Source of the DNA: RYN-230 sp963723595
Lineage (GTDB): Bacteria > Actinomycetota > Actinomycetes > Streptosporangiales > Streptosporangiaceae
NCBI GenBank assembly: GCA_963723595.1
Contig: CAVRRQ010000003.1
Location: forward strand, 248,001 to 312,000
Length of the DNA: 64,000 nucleotides
Reading direction: 5' to 3'
Of the stretch, positions 45,658-54,208 are shown piece after piece. The position numbers and the translations under genes were made by a program. The first letter of the stretch is position 1; every line of letters begins with the position of its first letter. The notes beneath the pieces were generated by a model that saw only the letters and a program-made list of their open reading frames with translations, was not told where the DNA came from and ran no database searches.

Positions 45658-46233
45658 ATGTCTTTTACCGACCGGCTGCTGCTGTGGTTCCATATCGCCT
45701 TTGTCATTTTCGCCATTGGCCCGGTCACGATCGCGACCATGTCCACGCCGCGTTATATCCGGGCCCGCAACGTGGGCGTGCTCCGCTACCTGTCCCGGAT
45801 GACCCGGATCTTCGGCGCGGCGTCGCTCGGCGTGCTGCTCTTCGGCATCATCGCCGGCCAGTCCCTGCACGACATGACCAAGACGTGGGTGACCGCGTCC
45901 ATGACGCTGTTCGTGGTGGCCCTGGTCCTGCTGCTGCTCATCATGCGGGACCAGCACAAGGCCATCATCGCCGTCGAGGGCAGCCTCGCGGCGGCGAGTG
46001 AGGCGCCCGCAGTGGCCCCTGCCGCTGCGGCCGCGCCCCCCGCGGCGGCCGGCGGCGCCGAGCCCACGGCGGCGGACGTCGAGCCCGCCCCGGCCGAAGC
46101 GCAGACGGCCACCGCTACCGCCCCGTCCCGGGTCCACGTGGCCACGGTGGAACGGGGCCGGATCGCCTCGCTGGCCGGCGTGGTCAGCCTCATCTGGCTG
46201 GTCATCCTGGTGCTGATGGTCTGGAGACCCTGA
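45658..46233 (+). CDS. Integral membrane protein, DUF2269-like
   Basis: Protein of 191 residues. Hydrophobic helices are at about 6-28, 50-70, 75-98 and 168-188, and an Ala/Pro-rich cytoplasmic linker lies at 105-155. RLLLWFHIAFVIFAIGP and YIRARNVGVLRYL resemble small predicted membrane proteins of the DUF2269 group, but the assignment is tentative. No function is known. A GCGGCC hairpin starts just after the stop. Confidence 0.7.
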   Translation: MSFTDRLLLWFHIAFVIFAIGPVTIATMSTPRYIRARNVGVLRYLSRMTRIFGAASLGVLLFGIIAGQSLHDMTKTWVTASMTLFVVALVLLLLIMRDQHKAIIAVEGSLAAASEAPAVAPAAAAAPPAAAGGAEPTAADVEPAPAEAQTATATAPSRVHVATVERGRIASLAGVVSLIWLVILVLMVWRP

Positions 46234-46249
46234 GCGGCCGCCCGGCCGC
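46234..46249 (+). terminator. Short hairpin between convergent genes
   Basis: GCGGCC-GCCC-GGCCGC forms a 6-bp GC stem directly after the stop of the membrane protein gene. CTCCCGGGG-type repeats follow before the convergent transsulfuration gene. Confidence 0.5.
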
Positions 46250-46285
46250 CGGCTCCGGGGCTCCCGGGGCTCCCGGGCTCCCGGG

Positions 46286-47443
46286 CTAGAGACCCGCGAG
46301 CGCCTGGCGGAGGTCCTCGACCAGGTCCTCCGCCGTCTCGATGCCGACGGACAGCCTGATCAGGTCGTCCGGCACCTCCAGCGGCGAGCCGGCCACCGAG
46401 GCGTGCGTCATCCGGGCCGGATGCTCGACGAGGGACTCCACCCCGCCCAGCGACTCCCCCAGCGTGAACAGCCGGGTCCGGCCGCAGGCCGCGACCGCGG
46501 CCCCGCCGCCGCCGCGGACCCGGAACGAGACCATCCCGCCGAAGTCCCGCATCTGCTTGGCCGCGATTTCGTGGCCGGGGTGCCCGGGCAGGCCCGGGTA
46601 GCGCACCTCGGTCACCGCCGGGTGCCTGGTCAGCATCTCCGCCACCCGCGCCGCGTTCCGCGAGTGCTGGTCCATCCGGACGGCCAGCGTCTTCACGCCG
46701 CGCAGCGTCAGCCAGGCGTCGAACGGGCCGGGCACCGCGCCGGTCGCGTTCTGCAGGAACGCCAGCCGCTCGCCGAGCGCCGGGTCCGCCACCACCACCG
46801 CGCCGCCGATCACGTCCGAGTGGCCGCCGAGGTACTTGGTGGTGGAGTGAATCACCGCGTCGGCCCCGAGCGCGAGCGGCTGCTGCAGGTACGGGGAGGC
46901 GAACGTGTTGTCCACCACCAGCAGGGCGCCCGCCTGGTGCGCGACGTCCGCGAGCGCGGCGATGTCCGCGATGGCCAGCAGCGGGTTGGTGGGCGTCTCG
47001 GCCCACAGCACCCGGGCCGGCCGCTCGGCCAGCGCCTCCCGCACCGCGGCCACGTCGCTGACCGGCACCGCCCGGTAGCTCACTCCCCACCCGGCGAACA
47101 CCCGGGCCATCAGCCGGAACGTCCCGCCGTACGCGTCGTCGGGGATGATCACGTGGTCCCCGGGGGTGCAGACGGTCCGCAGCAGGGCGTCCTCGGCCGC
47201 CATCCCGGACGCGAACGCCAGCGCCCGGCGGCCGCCCTCCAGGGCGGCCAGGCACTCCTCGAGGGCGTGCCGGGTGGGGTTCGCGGTCCGCGAGTACTCG
47301 TAGCCGTCCCGCAGGCCGCCCACGCCGTCCTGCTTGTAGGTGGACACCTGGTAGATGGGCGGGACCACGGCGCCGGTCCGCGGGTCAGGCTCCTGACCCG
47401 CGTGGATGGCCAGCGTCTCGAAGCCGCCGGAGTTGATCGTCAC
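46286..47443 (-). CDS. Cystathionine gamma-synthase/gamma-lyase family PLP enzyme
   Basis: PLP enzyme of 385 residues of the Cys/Met metabolism family. The cofactor Lys is in IHSTTKYLGGHSDVIGG. YEYSRTANPTRHALEECLA and FASGMAAEDALLRT bind substrate and phosphate. The close link to cystathionine beta-synthase, 31 bp upstream on the same strand, points to transsulfuration. In Actinobacteria this gene is usually annotated metB but often works as a cystathionine gamma-lyase, and sequence alone does not decide. Confidence 0.9.
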   Translation of the reverse strand: MTINSGGFETLAIHAGQEPDPRTGAVVPPIYQVSTYKQDGVGGLRDGYEYSRTANPTRHALEECLAALEGGRRALAFASGMAAEDALLRTVCTPGDHVIIPDDAYGGTFRLMARVFAGWGVSYRAVPVSDVAAVREALAERPARVLWAETPTNPLLAIADIAALADVAHQAGALLVVDNTFASPYLQQPLALGADAVIHSTTKYLGGHSDVIGGAVVVADPALGERLAFLQNATGAVPGPFDAWLTLRGVKTLAVRMDQHSRNAARVAEMLTRHPAVTEVRYPGLPGHPGHEIAAKQMRDFGGMVSFRVRGGGGAAVAACGRTRLFTLGESLGGVESLVEHPARMTHASVAGSPLEVPDDLIRLSVGIETAEDLVEDLRQALAGL

Positions 47444-47474
47444 GCCCCTAACTCTGCCACGTGCAAGGGCGTGG

Positions 47475-48860
47475 TCAGGTGCTAGCCGCCAGGAAGGTCA
47501 GCACGTCCTGCCGGGTGATCAGGCCGGCCGGGCGGCCGTCCACCAGGACCACCGCGGCGCCCGCCTTCTCCAGCGCGCCCACCGCCCGGCTGACCGGCTC
47601 TCCCGAGCCCACCGTGGGCAGCGGTGCCGACATGAGCCCCCCGATCGGGTCGTGCGACCGGGCCCGGCCGGACACCAGCGCGTCCAGCAGGTCGCTCTCC
47701 ACGATGGAACCGACCACCTCCGCGGCCATCACCGGCGGCTCTTCCTTCATCACCGGCAGCTGGGAGACGTTGTACTCGCGCAGCAGCCCGATCGCGGCCG
47801 ACACGGTCTCCTCCGGGTGGGCGTGCACGAACTCCGGCAGCCCGGGGCGCTTGCGGCCCAGCACGTCGGCCACCCGGGGCTCCTTGGTCTCGGAGGTGAG
47901 GAAGCCGTAGTCGGCCATCCATTCGTCGTTGAAGATCTTCGCCAGGTAGCCGCGCCCGGTGTCGGGGAGCAGCACCACGATCACATCGCCGGGCGCGGCG
48001 GCCTCCGCCACGCGCAGCGCGGCCACCACGGCCAGCCCGCAGGATCCGCCGGTGAGCAGGGCCTCCTCCCGCGCGAGCCTGCGGGTCATCAGGAACGACT
48101 CGGCGTCGCTGACCGCCTGCACGTCGTCGCACACGGCCGGGTCGTAGTTGGCCGGCCACATGTCCTCGCCCACCCCCTCGACCAGGTAGGGGCGCCCGGT
48201 GCCGCCGGAGTACACCGACCCCTCCGGGTCGGCCCCGATCACCTGGACCCGCCCGCCGGAGATCTCCTTGAGGTAGCGGCCGGTGCCGGTGATGGTGCCG
48301 CCCGTGCCGATGCCCGCCACGAAGTGGGTGACCCGGCCGTCGGTCTGGGCCCAGATCTCGGGGCCGGTGGAGTGATAGTGCGAGGCCGGGTTCTCCGGGT
48401 TGGCGTACTGGTCGGGCTTCCAGCCATCGGGGACCTCGGTGGCCAGCCGGCTGGACACCGAGTAATAGGAGTCAGGGTGTTCCGGGGACACGGTGCCCGG
48501 GCAGACCACGACCTCGGCGCCGTAGGCCCGCAGCACGCTGATCTTGTCCTGGCCGACCTTGTCCGGGCAGACGAACACGCACCGGTAGCCCTTCTGCGCG
48601 GCCACGATGGCCAGGCCCACCCCGGTGTTGCCGGAGGTGGGCTCCACGATGGTGCCGCCCGGGCGCAGCGCGCCGGACTTCTCCGCCGCCTCCACCATCC
48701 GCAGCGCGATCCGGTCCTTGACCGAGCCGCCCGGGTTGAAGTACTCGACCTTGGCCAGCACGGCCGGGGCCTCGCCCCCGCCCACCGCCTTCGTCACCGC
48801 CCGCAGCCTGACCAGCGGGGTGTTCCCCACCAGCTCAATCAGGGATTCATGGACCTGCAT
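47475..48860 (-). CDS. cbs: Cystathionine beta-synthase
   Basis: PLP enzyme of about 461 residues that joins serine and homocysteine. The cofactor Lys is in FNPGGSVKDRIALRM, the substrate loop is EPTSGNTGVGLAIVA, and the phosphate loop is VAGIGTGGTITGTGRYL. The C-terminal 120 residues are a pair of CBS regulatory domains (VSQLPVMKEEPP, VLVDGRPAGLITRQDVL). The start is ATG 48860; a TTG at 48866 is also possible and lies nearer to the AAAGGA site. It forms an operon with the following gamma-family gene. Confidence 0.92.
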   Translation of the reverse strand: MQVHESLIELVGNTPLVRLRAVTKAVGGGEAPAVLAKVEYFNPGGSVKDRIALRMVEAAEKSGALRPGGTIVEPTSGNTGVGLAIVAAQKGYRCVFVCPDKVGQDKISVLRAYGAEVVVCPGTVSPEHPDSYYSVSSRLATEVPDGWKPDQYANPENPASHYHSTGPEIWAQTDGRVTHFVAGIGTGGTITGTGRYLKEISGGRVQVIGADPEGSVYSGGTGRPYLVEGVGEDMWPANYDPAVCDDVQAVSDAESFLMTRRLAREEALLTGGSCGLAVVAALRVAEAAAPGDVIVVLLPDTGRGYLAKIFNDEWMADYGFLTSETKEPRVADVLGRKRPGLPEFVHAHPEETVSAAIGLLREYNVSQLPVMKEEPPVMAAEVVGSIVESDLLDALVSGRARSHDPIGGLMSAPLPTVGSGEPVSRAVGALEKAGAAVVLVDGRPAGLITRQDVLTFLAAST

Positions 48861-48949
48861 CGCCAACCATCCTTTGCCGACCGGATCATTGACGCTATCC
48901 CACGGGCGTGCACCCTGGGATTAGGCACACCCGCTCACTGGTTTAAGCT

Positions 48950-48971
48950 ACTGGTCAGTAATCTGACCGGT
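48950..48971. promoter_or_regulatory. Inverted-repeat operator upstream of the thiolase gene
   Basis: ACTGGTCA-GTAATC-TGACCGGT has 8-bp arms with one mismatch and lies 36 bp before the thiolase start, in the divergent gap with cbs. The form suits a TetR- or FadR-type repressor of lipid metabolism. No candidate regulator gene adjoins it. Confidence 0.55.
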
Positions 48972-49007
48972 CCTGTCCAGTTCGCCGCGGCAGCAAGGGA
49001 GCCCGCC

Positions 49008-50228
49008 ATGCCCGAGGCAGTCATCGTCGCCACCGCACGCTCACCCATCGGCCGCGCCTTCAAGGGATCGCTGACGTCGATCCGCCCCGACGACCTCACC
49101 GTGCAGCTGGTCTCCGCGGCGCTGGCCAAGGTCCCGCAGCTCAGCCCGGACGACATCGACGACCTCATGCTCGGCTGCGGCCTGCCCGGCGGCGAGCAGG
49201 GCTTCAACCTGGCGCGCGTGGTGGCGGTGCTGCTCGGCTACGACGGGTTGCCCGGCACCACCGTGACCAGGTACTGCTCGTCCTCGCTGCAGACCACCCG
49301 GATGGCGTACCACGCCATCAAGGCCGGCGAGGGCGACGCGTTCATCTCGGCGGGGGTGGAGTGCGTCAGCCGGTTCGCGAAGGGCAGCAGCGACAGCTGG
49401 CCCGACACGCACAACCCCCGGTTCGCGGACGCGGAGGCCCGGTCCGGGGCGCTCGGGGCCGGGGGCGCGCCAGCCTGGCACGACCCGCGGGAGGACGCCG
49501 GGATCCCGGACGTCTACATCGCGATGGGCCAGACCGCGGAGAACGTGGCCCAGCTGCGCGGGATCACCCGGGCGGCCCAGGACGAGTTCGGCGTCCGGTC
49601 GCAGAACCTGGCCGAGAAGGCCCTCGCCAACGGGTTCTGGCAGCGGGACATCACGCCGGTGACCCTGCCGGACGGGACCGTGGTGAGCGCCGACGACGGC
49701 CCGCGGCCCGGGACCACCCTGGAGAAGGTGGCCAGCCTGCAGCCGGTGTTCCGCCCGGACGGGACCGTCACCGCGGGGAACTGCTGCCCGCTCAACGACG
49801 GCGCGGCCGCGGTCGTGGTGATGAGCGACGTCAAGGCGGCCCAGCTCGGGATCACCCCGCTGGCCCGGATCGTGTCGACCGGCGTGACCGGGCTGTCCCC
49901 GGAGATCATGGGCCTGGGACCGGTGGAGGCCTCACGCCAGGCCCTGAAGCGCGCCGGGATGACGATCGGCGACATCGACCTGGTGGAGATCAACGAGGCG
50001 TTCGCCGCGCAGGTCATCCCCTCCTACACCGAGCTCGGCATCGACCCCGACCATCTGAACGTGAACGGCGGGGCGATCGCGGTCGGCCACCCGTTCGGCA
50101 TGACCGGGGCCCGGATCACCTCCACCCTGCTGAACAGCCTCCAGTTCCACGACAAGACCTACGGCCTGGAGACCATGTGCGTGGGCGGCGGCCAGGGCAT
50201 GGCCATGATCGTGGAGCGGCTCTCCTAG
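49008..50228 (+). CDS. Acetyl-CoA C-acyltransferase (thiolase)
   Basis: Thiolase of 406 residues, typical in length. The nucleophilic Cys is in TVTRYCSSSLQTTRMA. The active-site His is in AIAVGHPFGMTGAR and the general base Cys in ETMCVGGGQGMAM. ATG 49008 gives the standard EAVIVATARSPIGRAFKGS opening. It could work in beta-oxidation or in acetoacetyl-CoA synthesis. In Mycobacterium a thiolase gene (I recall fadA3) also lies near cbs. The palindrome upstream suggests specific repression. Confidence 0.93.
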   Translation: MPEAVIVATARSPIGRAFKGSLTSIRPDDLTVQLVSAALAKVPQLSPDDIDDLMLGCGLPGGEQGFNLARVVAVLLGYDGLPGTTVTRYCSSSLQTTRMAYHAIKAGEGDAFISAGVECVSRFAKGSSDSWPDTHNPRFADAEARSGALGAGGAPAWHDPREDAGIPDVYIAMGQTAENVAQLRGITRAAQDEFGVRSQNLAEKALANGFWQRDITPVTLPDGTVVSADDGPRPGTTLEKVASLQPVFRPDGTVTAGNCCPLNDGAAAVVVMSDVKAAQLGITPLARIVSTGVTGLSPEIMGLGPVEASRQALKRAGMTIGDIDLVEINEAFAAQVIPSYTELGIDPDHLNVNGGAIAVGHPFGMTGARITSTLLNSLQFHDKTYGLETMCVGGGQGMAMIVERLS

Positions 50229-50245
50229 GCTGTGCTGGCTGGCCC

Positions 50246-50260
50246 GGGCGGGCAACGCCC
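50246..50260 (+). terminator. Weak hairpin after thiolase
   Basis: GGGCG-GGCAA-CGCCC, a 5-bp stem 18 bp after the stop codon. Confidence 0.35.
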
Positions 50261-50373
50261 AGGTGAAGGCGGACTATCCGGGGCATTGCGGAAGGCTTAC
50301 GCCAGGGGGTTGTCAGGGGCTCATCGGTGGTGCAGTCTCGAACGAAGAGACCAGCCTGCCCCTGGAGGTGGCC

Positions 50374-50607
50374 ATGTCGCTAAATCACTCGCCGGAGATG
50401 CACCAGAACATCATCGCCCGGATCCCCGCGGTGACCGGGCGCGAACTCCGCGAGTGGTTCATGCGACTGGAATCCGGGCCCCCGTTCTCCCGATGTGAGG
50501 AACGGGCTCACTGGCTGTCCGACGAGCATGGCCTGTCGCACGGCTATGCCTCCGCGATCGTGCACGAGTACGAGTTCCGCCGCCGCCTCAGGCTGAACAG
50601 CGCCTGA
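50374..50607 (+). CDS. Small DUF4287-like protein
   Basis: Protein of 77 residues. ATG 50374 follows GGAGGTGGCC, a good ribosome site. EERAHWLSDEHGLSHGYASAIVHEYEFRRR resembles the DUF4287 pattern, in which a lysine/alanine-rich domain ends with a W-L-x-x-E-H-G-L-x-x-G-x-A motif (stretch about residues 44-70). The function is unknown. The stop lies at the edge of an 18-bp tandem repeat leading into the next gene. Confidence 0.75.
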   Translation: MSLNHSPEMHQNIIARIPAVTGRELREWFMRLESGPPFSRCEERAHWLSDEHGLSHGYASAIVHEYEFRRRLRLNSA

Positions 50608-50659
50608 GCTGTTAGCTAGCACAGAGCTGTTAGCTAGCACGGAGCTGTTAGGGAGCACA
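50606..50659. repeat. Three 18-bp repeats forming the leader of the PPOX gene
   Basis: GAGCTGTTAGCTAGCACA, GAGCTGTTAGCTAGCACG and GAGCTGTTAGGGAGCACA run directly from the stop of the previous gene to the GTG start of the next. Only the third copy has GGGAG in place of CTAG, which supplies the Shine-Dalgarno sequence 6 bp before the GTG. Confidence 0.9.
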
Positions 50660-51070
50660 GTGCCGCCAGACCAGGCCCGGGACTTCCTGCGCGCGAACCA
50701 CCGGGCCGTGCTGGCGACCGCCCGCGCCGACGGGCGTCCCCAGCTGTCCCCGGTGACCTGCGGTCTCGATGAGGCCGGGCGGGTGATCATCAGCACCCGG
50801 GAGACGGCGGTCAAGACCCGGAACCTGCGGCGTAACCCGCTGGCCTCCCTGTGCGTGTTTTCCGACGCCTTCTTCGGCCCGTGGGTCCAGGTGGAAGGCC
50901 AAGCGGAGATCATCTCGCTGCCGGAGGCCATGGAGTTGCTGGTCGGGTACTACCGGCTCCTGTCCGGCGAGCACCCCGACTGGGAGGAATACCGGGCCAC
51001 CATGGTGCGGGACCGGCGGTGCCTGGTCCGGATCGAGATCACCCGGGCCGGCCCGGACATCAGCGGCTAG
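50660..51070 (+). CDS. PPOX-class F420-dependent oxidoreductase-like protein
   Basis: Flavin-barrel protein of 136 residues of the pyridoxamine-phosphate-oxidase-like superfamily. LRANHRAVLATARADGRPQLSPVTCGLD, within residues 10-37, is the typical opening. VIISTRETAVKTRNLRRNPLAS carries the Lys/Arg residues that bind cofactor phosphate, and FGPWVQVEGQAEII is the barrel core. Actinobacterial relatives use F420. The start is GTG 50660 with GGGAG from the third leader repeat. The substrate is unknown. Confidence 0.88.
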   Translation: MPPDQARDFLRANHRAVLATARADGRPQLSPVTCGLDEAGRVIISTRETAVKTRNLRRNPLASLCVFSDAFFGPWVQVEGQAEIISLPEAMELLVGYYRLLSGEHPDWEEYRATMVRDRRCLVRIEITRAGPDISG

Positions 51071-51602
51071 GTTCTTCGCGGCACCTACGGCACGGGCGGC
51101 ACGACAACTTCTTGCCTGGGACCGCAACTGCTTTTCCCGGTACGCAATCGACGGCCACGGGCTGCACCCGCCGCGTTCTCCCGGCTCCCCGGCCTGGTGC
51201 CGCCGCGGGCCTCCCCCAGCACGCTCGGTCAGCGCCGTGAACGCGATCTTTAGCCTGCGCACCGTCGGTCCGCCGGTCCGCCTGCCGGGCCGCTGGGCCG
51301 AATGGGGCAACTGTGGCCAAAATCGATTCTGCACTGGTTGCTCTCGCTGCGACCAGAGTTCCTGTGGAACAACCGTCCTGCTCATGACAGGTTTGGCCAG
51401 ATTTTCCTGAGTGGCGATTTAGGACGTGAAGATGATCGGTAGCACCGTGAATGGCGGCCATTATCGCACTCAGTGCCGCGATACTGCGCCGATACCCTCG
51501 CGATACCGGGTGTCGTGTGCGACTAGCGAACTGCGGGTATGCCTTGACCAGCAGGCCTTCCCGGGCAGATCAGGGCAGCTCGGGGACCACTTGGGGAATG
51601 CG
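51071..51602. other. Gene-poor region with no supported features
   Basis: 532 bases of lower GC content than the flanks. The open frames here have no recognisable domains, poor codon bias and no ribosome sites. Nothing beyond the trailer of the tRNA gene can be supported. Confidence 0.6.
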
Positions 51603-51676
51603 TGCCCCCGGTCGGAGTCGAACCGACACTGGGGACCCTTTTAGGGGGCCGGCCTCTTCCCTTGGGCTACGGGGGC
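51603..51676 (-). tRNA. tRNA gene with predicted UAA anticodon and short variable loop
   Basis: The minus strand folds as a 74-nt cloverleaf. The acceptor stem is GCCCCCG with CGGGGGC (7 of 7 pairs). The T arm is GTCGG-TTCGACT-CCGAC. The anticodon stem is GGCCC with GGGTC around the loop CCTAAAA. The D arm is a short GCC...GGC stem. The fold puts TAA at the anticodon (51641-51643), which would read the Leu codon UUA. However, the variable region is only CCCAGT, not the long arm of tRNA-Leu, and position 33 is C, not the near-universal U. No CCA is encoded. TATTAT about 10 bp upstream is a likely -10 box. An indel in the C- or A-run could hide another identity, such as Arg-CCU. Confidence 0.7.
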
Positions 51677-51829
51677 TGGGTAATAATACCCCGGAGCGTC
51701 TGAGCGACTCTCGGGCAGCCGAATTGATACAGATTGTTTCGCCCGGGGGGAGTTATCTATTTTCACTTGGACGCCGAATGCAAAGCGTAACCATTTCGAT
51801 TACGTTCGACGCTTTTTGCTTACGGAGCG

Positions 51830-52687
51830 TTACCGGACGCTTGTTGACCCCGGGACCGCGCCCAAGCCGGCCAACCCGCGAGCTCGCTGGAAGACCGCAT
51901 CCAGCATGCCAGGGGTGACCCGGCCAGTGAACGTGTTCTGCTGACTCGGGTGATAACAGCCCATCAGCACCACCTCCTGGCCCGGGACCACCGAGCCCAG
52001 GGTGACCTCCACGCCGTGGCCGAAGCGCGGCCGGGGCCGCGGCACCGCGAAACCGGCGTCGCCCAGCACGGGCCACAGCGCCTGCCAGGCGTAGCCGCCC
52101 AGGCAGACGACGACGCGCATCGACCCGGCCAGGAAACCGATCTCCCTGGCCAGCCACGGCGCACACGTGTCGCGCTCGGTGACGGCCGGCTTGTTGGCCG
52201 GCGGGGCACAGCGGACCACGGCGGCCATCCACGTGTGCAGCAGCCGCTGCCCGTCACCGGCCCGGACGCTGTCCGGCCGGGCGGCCAGGCCGCAGCGGTA
52301 CAGCGAGCCGAACAGCACGTCGCCACTCCGGTCCCCGGTGAAAACCCGGCCGGTCCGGTTCCCGCCGTGCGCCGCCGGGGCCAGCCCGACGATCAGGATC
52401 AGCGGCTGGTCGTCTCCCCAGCCCCCGATCGGCCGTCCCCAGTACGGCTCGGTGAGATGTGCCCGGCGCTTGACCCGGGCCACCTGCTCGCGCCACTCCA
52501 CCAGCCGGGGACAGGCCCGGCAGACCGATTCCCGGGCCAGCAGCTCGGCGAGGGTCCCGGCTCCGGCGGCGAGCGCCCGGACCCCGGCCGGGTCGGGCGC
52601 CACCGGGGTGTCCGGGGTCGCCGGATCACCCGGCCAGCCTGAACCCGGCTGGGCCGGACCGGCCTCTGCCGGACCTGGAACGTTCAC
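51830..52687 (-). CDS. Family 5 uracil-DNA glycosylase (UdgB type)
   Basis: DNA repair enzyme of 285 residues. The active-site motif is VGLAPAAHGGNRTGRVFTGD. The substrate loop near the C-terminus is MGCYHPSQQNTFTGRVTP. Four Cys residues for the Fe-S cluster are visible: CRACP, VVRCAPP and RDTCAPW. The first 45 residues are a Pro/Ala-rich extension. GTG 52687 overlaps the ppx stop (GTGA), so the gene is the last of the eno-ppx transcript. A candidate hairpin (AAAGCGT...ACGCTTT) lies at about 51780-51818. Confidence 0.9.
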   Translation of the reverse strand: MNVPGPAEAGPAQPGSGWPGDPATPDTPVAPDPAGVRALAAGAGTLAELLARESVCRACPRLVEWREQVARVKRRAHLTEPYWGRPIGGWGDDQPLILIVGLAPAAHGGNRTGRVFTGDRSGDVLFGSLYRCGLAARPDSVRAGDGQRLLHTWMAAVVRCAPPANKPAVTERDTCAPWLAREIGFLAGSMRVVVCLGGYAWQALWPVLGDAGFAVPRPRPRFGHGVEVTLGSVVPGQEVVLMGCYHPSQQNTFTGRVTPGMLDAVFQRARGLAGLGAVPGSTSVR

Positions 52688-53699
52688 CGCGGCAGGCCAG
52701 CGCCCAGAGCCCAGGCGATGCCGTCCAGGATGTCGTGCTCGCTGGCCAGGACCTCCCCGAACCCGAACCGCCGCATGATCTGGTCCAGCACCATGGCCCC
52801 GCCCGCGATCACATCGGCCCGGCCCGGGTGCATCACCCCGAGCGCGGCCCGCTCCGCGCGGGTCTGGCCCAGCAGCCTGCGGGCCTGGGCGGCGACCTGG
52901 TCCGCGGTCACCCTGGCGTGATGGATCCGGGCCGGGTCGTACTCCCCGAGCCCCAGGGCCAGGCCGGCCACCGTGGTCACCGAGCCGGCCAGGCCGACCA
53001 GGGTCCGGGCGTCGGCGACCGGGATCGCCCCGGCCACCACGTCCAGGGCGGCGCCGATGTCCGCGGCCGCCGCCTGGACCTCCTCCGGGCGGGGCGGGTC
53101 GGAGTGCAGGTGGCGCTCGGTCAGCCGGACGCAGCCGATGTCCACCGACACCGCGCTGACCCCGCCAGGTCCCCCGGCCCCCGCCTCGCGGGCGCTGGTG
53201 GCCCGCCCCTCGCCGACCACGAATTCCGTGGAGCCGCCGCCGATGTCCACCACCAGGTAAGGGCCGCTCCCGGGCCCCCCGGGCCCCCCGGGCCCCCCGG
53301 TCCCCCGGACGCGCCGAACTCGGCGGTGGCACCGGTGAACGACAGGTACGCCTCGTCCGTCCCGCTGAGCACCTCGGGCTCCAGGCCCAGGATGCCCTGC
53401 ACGCCCCGGACGAAGTCGGCGGCGTTGGCGGCATCCCGGGTGGCACTGGTCGCCACCATCCGGACGGACCCGGCCGAGAGGTCCCCGATGATCCTGGCGT
53501 ATCCGGCCAGCGCCTGCAGCGTGCGCTCCAGCGCCTCGGGAGCCAGCCGTCCCGTCGCATCCACGCCCTGGCCCAGCCGGACGATCTCCATCCGCCGGTC
53601 CACGTCGGTGAGCCGGCCCGCGGCCGGATCGACGTCCGCCACCAGCAGCCGCAGCGAGTTGGTACCGCAGTCGATGGCCGCGACCCGGGCCGTGCTCAT
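52684..53699 (-). CDS. ppx: Exopolyphosphatase / pppGpp phosphohydrolase family (Ppx/GppA), one frameshift
   Basis: Sugar-kinase/Hsp70-fold phosphatase of about 337 residues. The phosphate-1 motif is AAIDCGTNSLRLLVADVD at the start. Next comes MVATSATRDAANAADF. The phosphate-2 motif VVDIGGGSTEFVVGEG is in a second frame, and the adenosine-like motif is GLAGSVTTVAGLAL. The slip is in or beside three 9-bp GGGGGGCCC repeats (53270-53310), where the frame should read G-P-Y-L-V-V-D. ATG 53699 overlaps the DUF501 stop (ATGA). The length fits the short actinobacterial Ppx1 type. Confidence 0.9.
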
Positions 53700-54208
53700 G
53701 AGACGCACCGGACGCACGGGCCCGCCGCCCACCATGCCCCGGCCTCGTCGGCCGCCTCCCGGCCCAGCGGGTTGGCGCCCGGCACGGCGAGTTCGTGCGC
53801 GACCAGGGCGTGCAGGCATTTCACCCGGTCCGGCATCCCGCCCGCACTCTGCGTCCCGGGCGGGAGCGGCTCCACCCCGGCGGCCGCCGCGGCGGCCGTC
53901 CGCCGGCCGGTGTAGTCGCGGTGCGCGGCCTCCTGCGCGGCCCGCAGCTCCGGGTCGGTGGCCAGCCGCTGCTGCATGTCCCGCATCAGGCCGCCCGATT
54001 CGAGCCTGCTCACCGCGGCGGCCGCCCGGGGGCAGGTGAGGTAGTACAACGTGGGGAAGGGGGTGCCGTCGTCCAGCCGGGGCGCCGTCTCCACCACGTC
54101 CGGCCGCCCGCACGGGCAGCGGTGCGCCACCCCCCGCAGTCCCCGGGGCGGCCGGCCGAGTTGCTCGGCGACCACCTGTTCGTAGCCCATGGGGACGTCG
54201 TCACCCAC
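53696..54208 (-). CDS. DUF501 family protein
   Basis: Protein of 170 residues. Conserved features are VAEQLGRPPRGLRGVAHRCP, CGRPDVVETAPRLDDGTPFPT, YYLTCPRA and GGMPDRVKCLHALVAHELAV. Cys residues in CPCG, TCP and KCLHA and the final GPCVRC may bind metal. It has always been reported next to ftsB, eno and ppx in Actinobacteria as far as I recall; the function is unknown. The start is GTG 54208 (overlapping ftsB by 8 bp) or ATG 54190. Confidence 0.9.
   Translation of the reverse strand: MGDDVPMGYEQVVAEQLGRPPRGLRGVAHRCPCGRPDVVETAPRLDDGTPFPTLYYLTCPRAAAAVSRLESGGLMRDMQQRLATDPELRAAQEAAHRDYTGRRTAAAAAAGVEPLPPGTQSAGGMPDRVKCLHALVAHELAVPGANPLGREAADEAGAWWAAGPCVRCVS

Noticed and set aside
51060..51461. Minus-strand open frame of 133 codons downstream of the PPOX gene.
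   Set aside because: No ribosome site, poor third-position GC bias, no recognisable domain, and it overlaps the PPOX stop.
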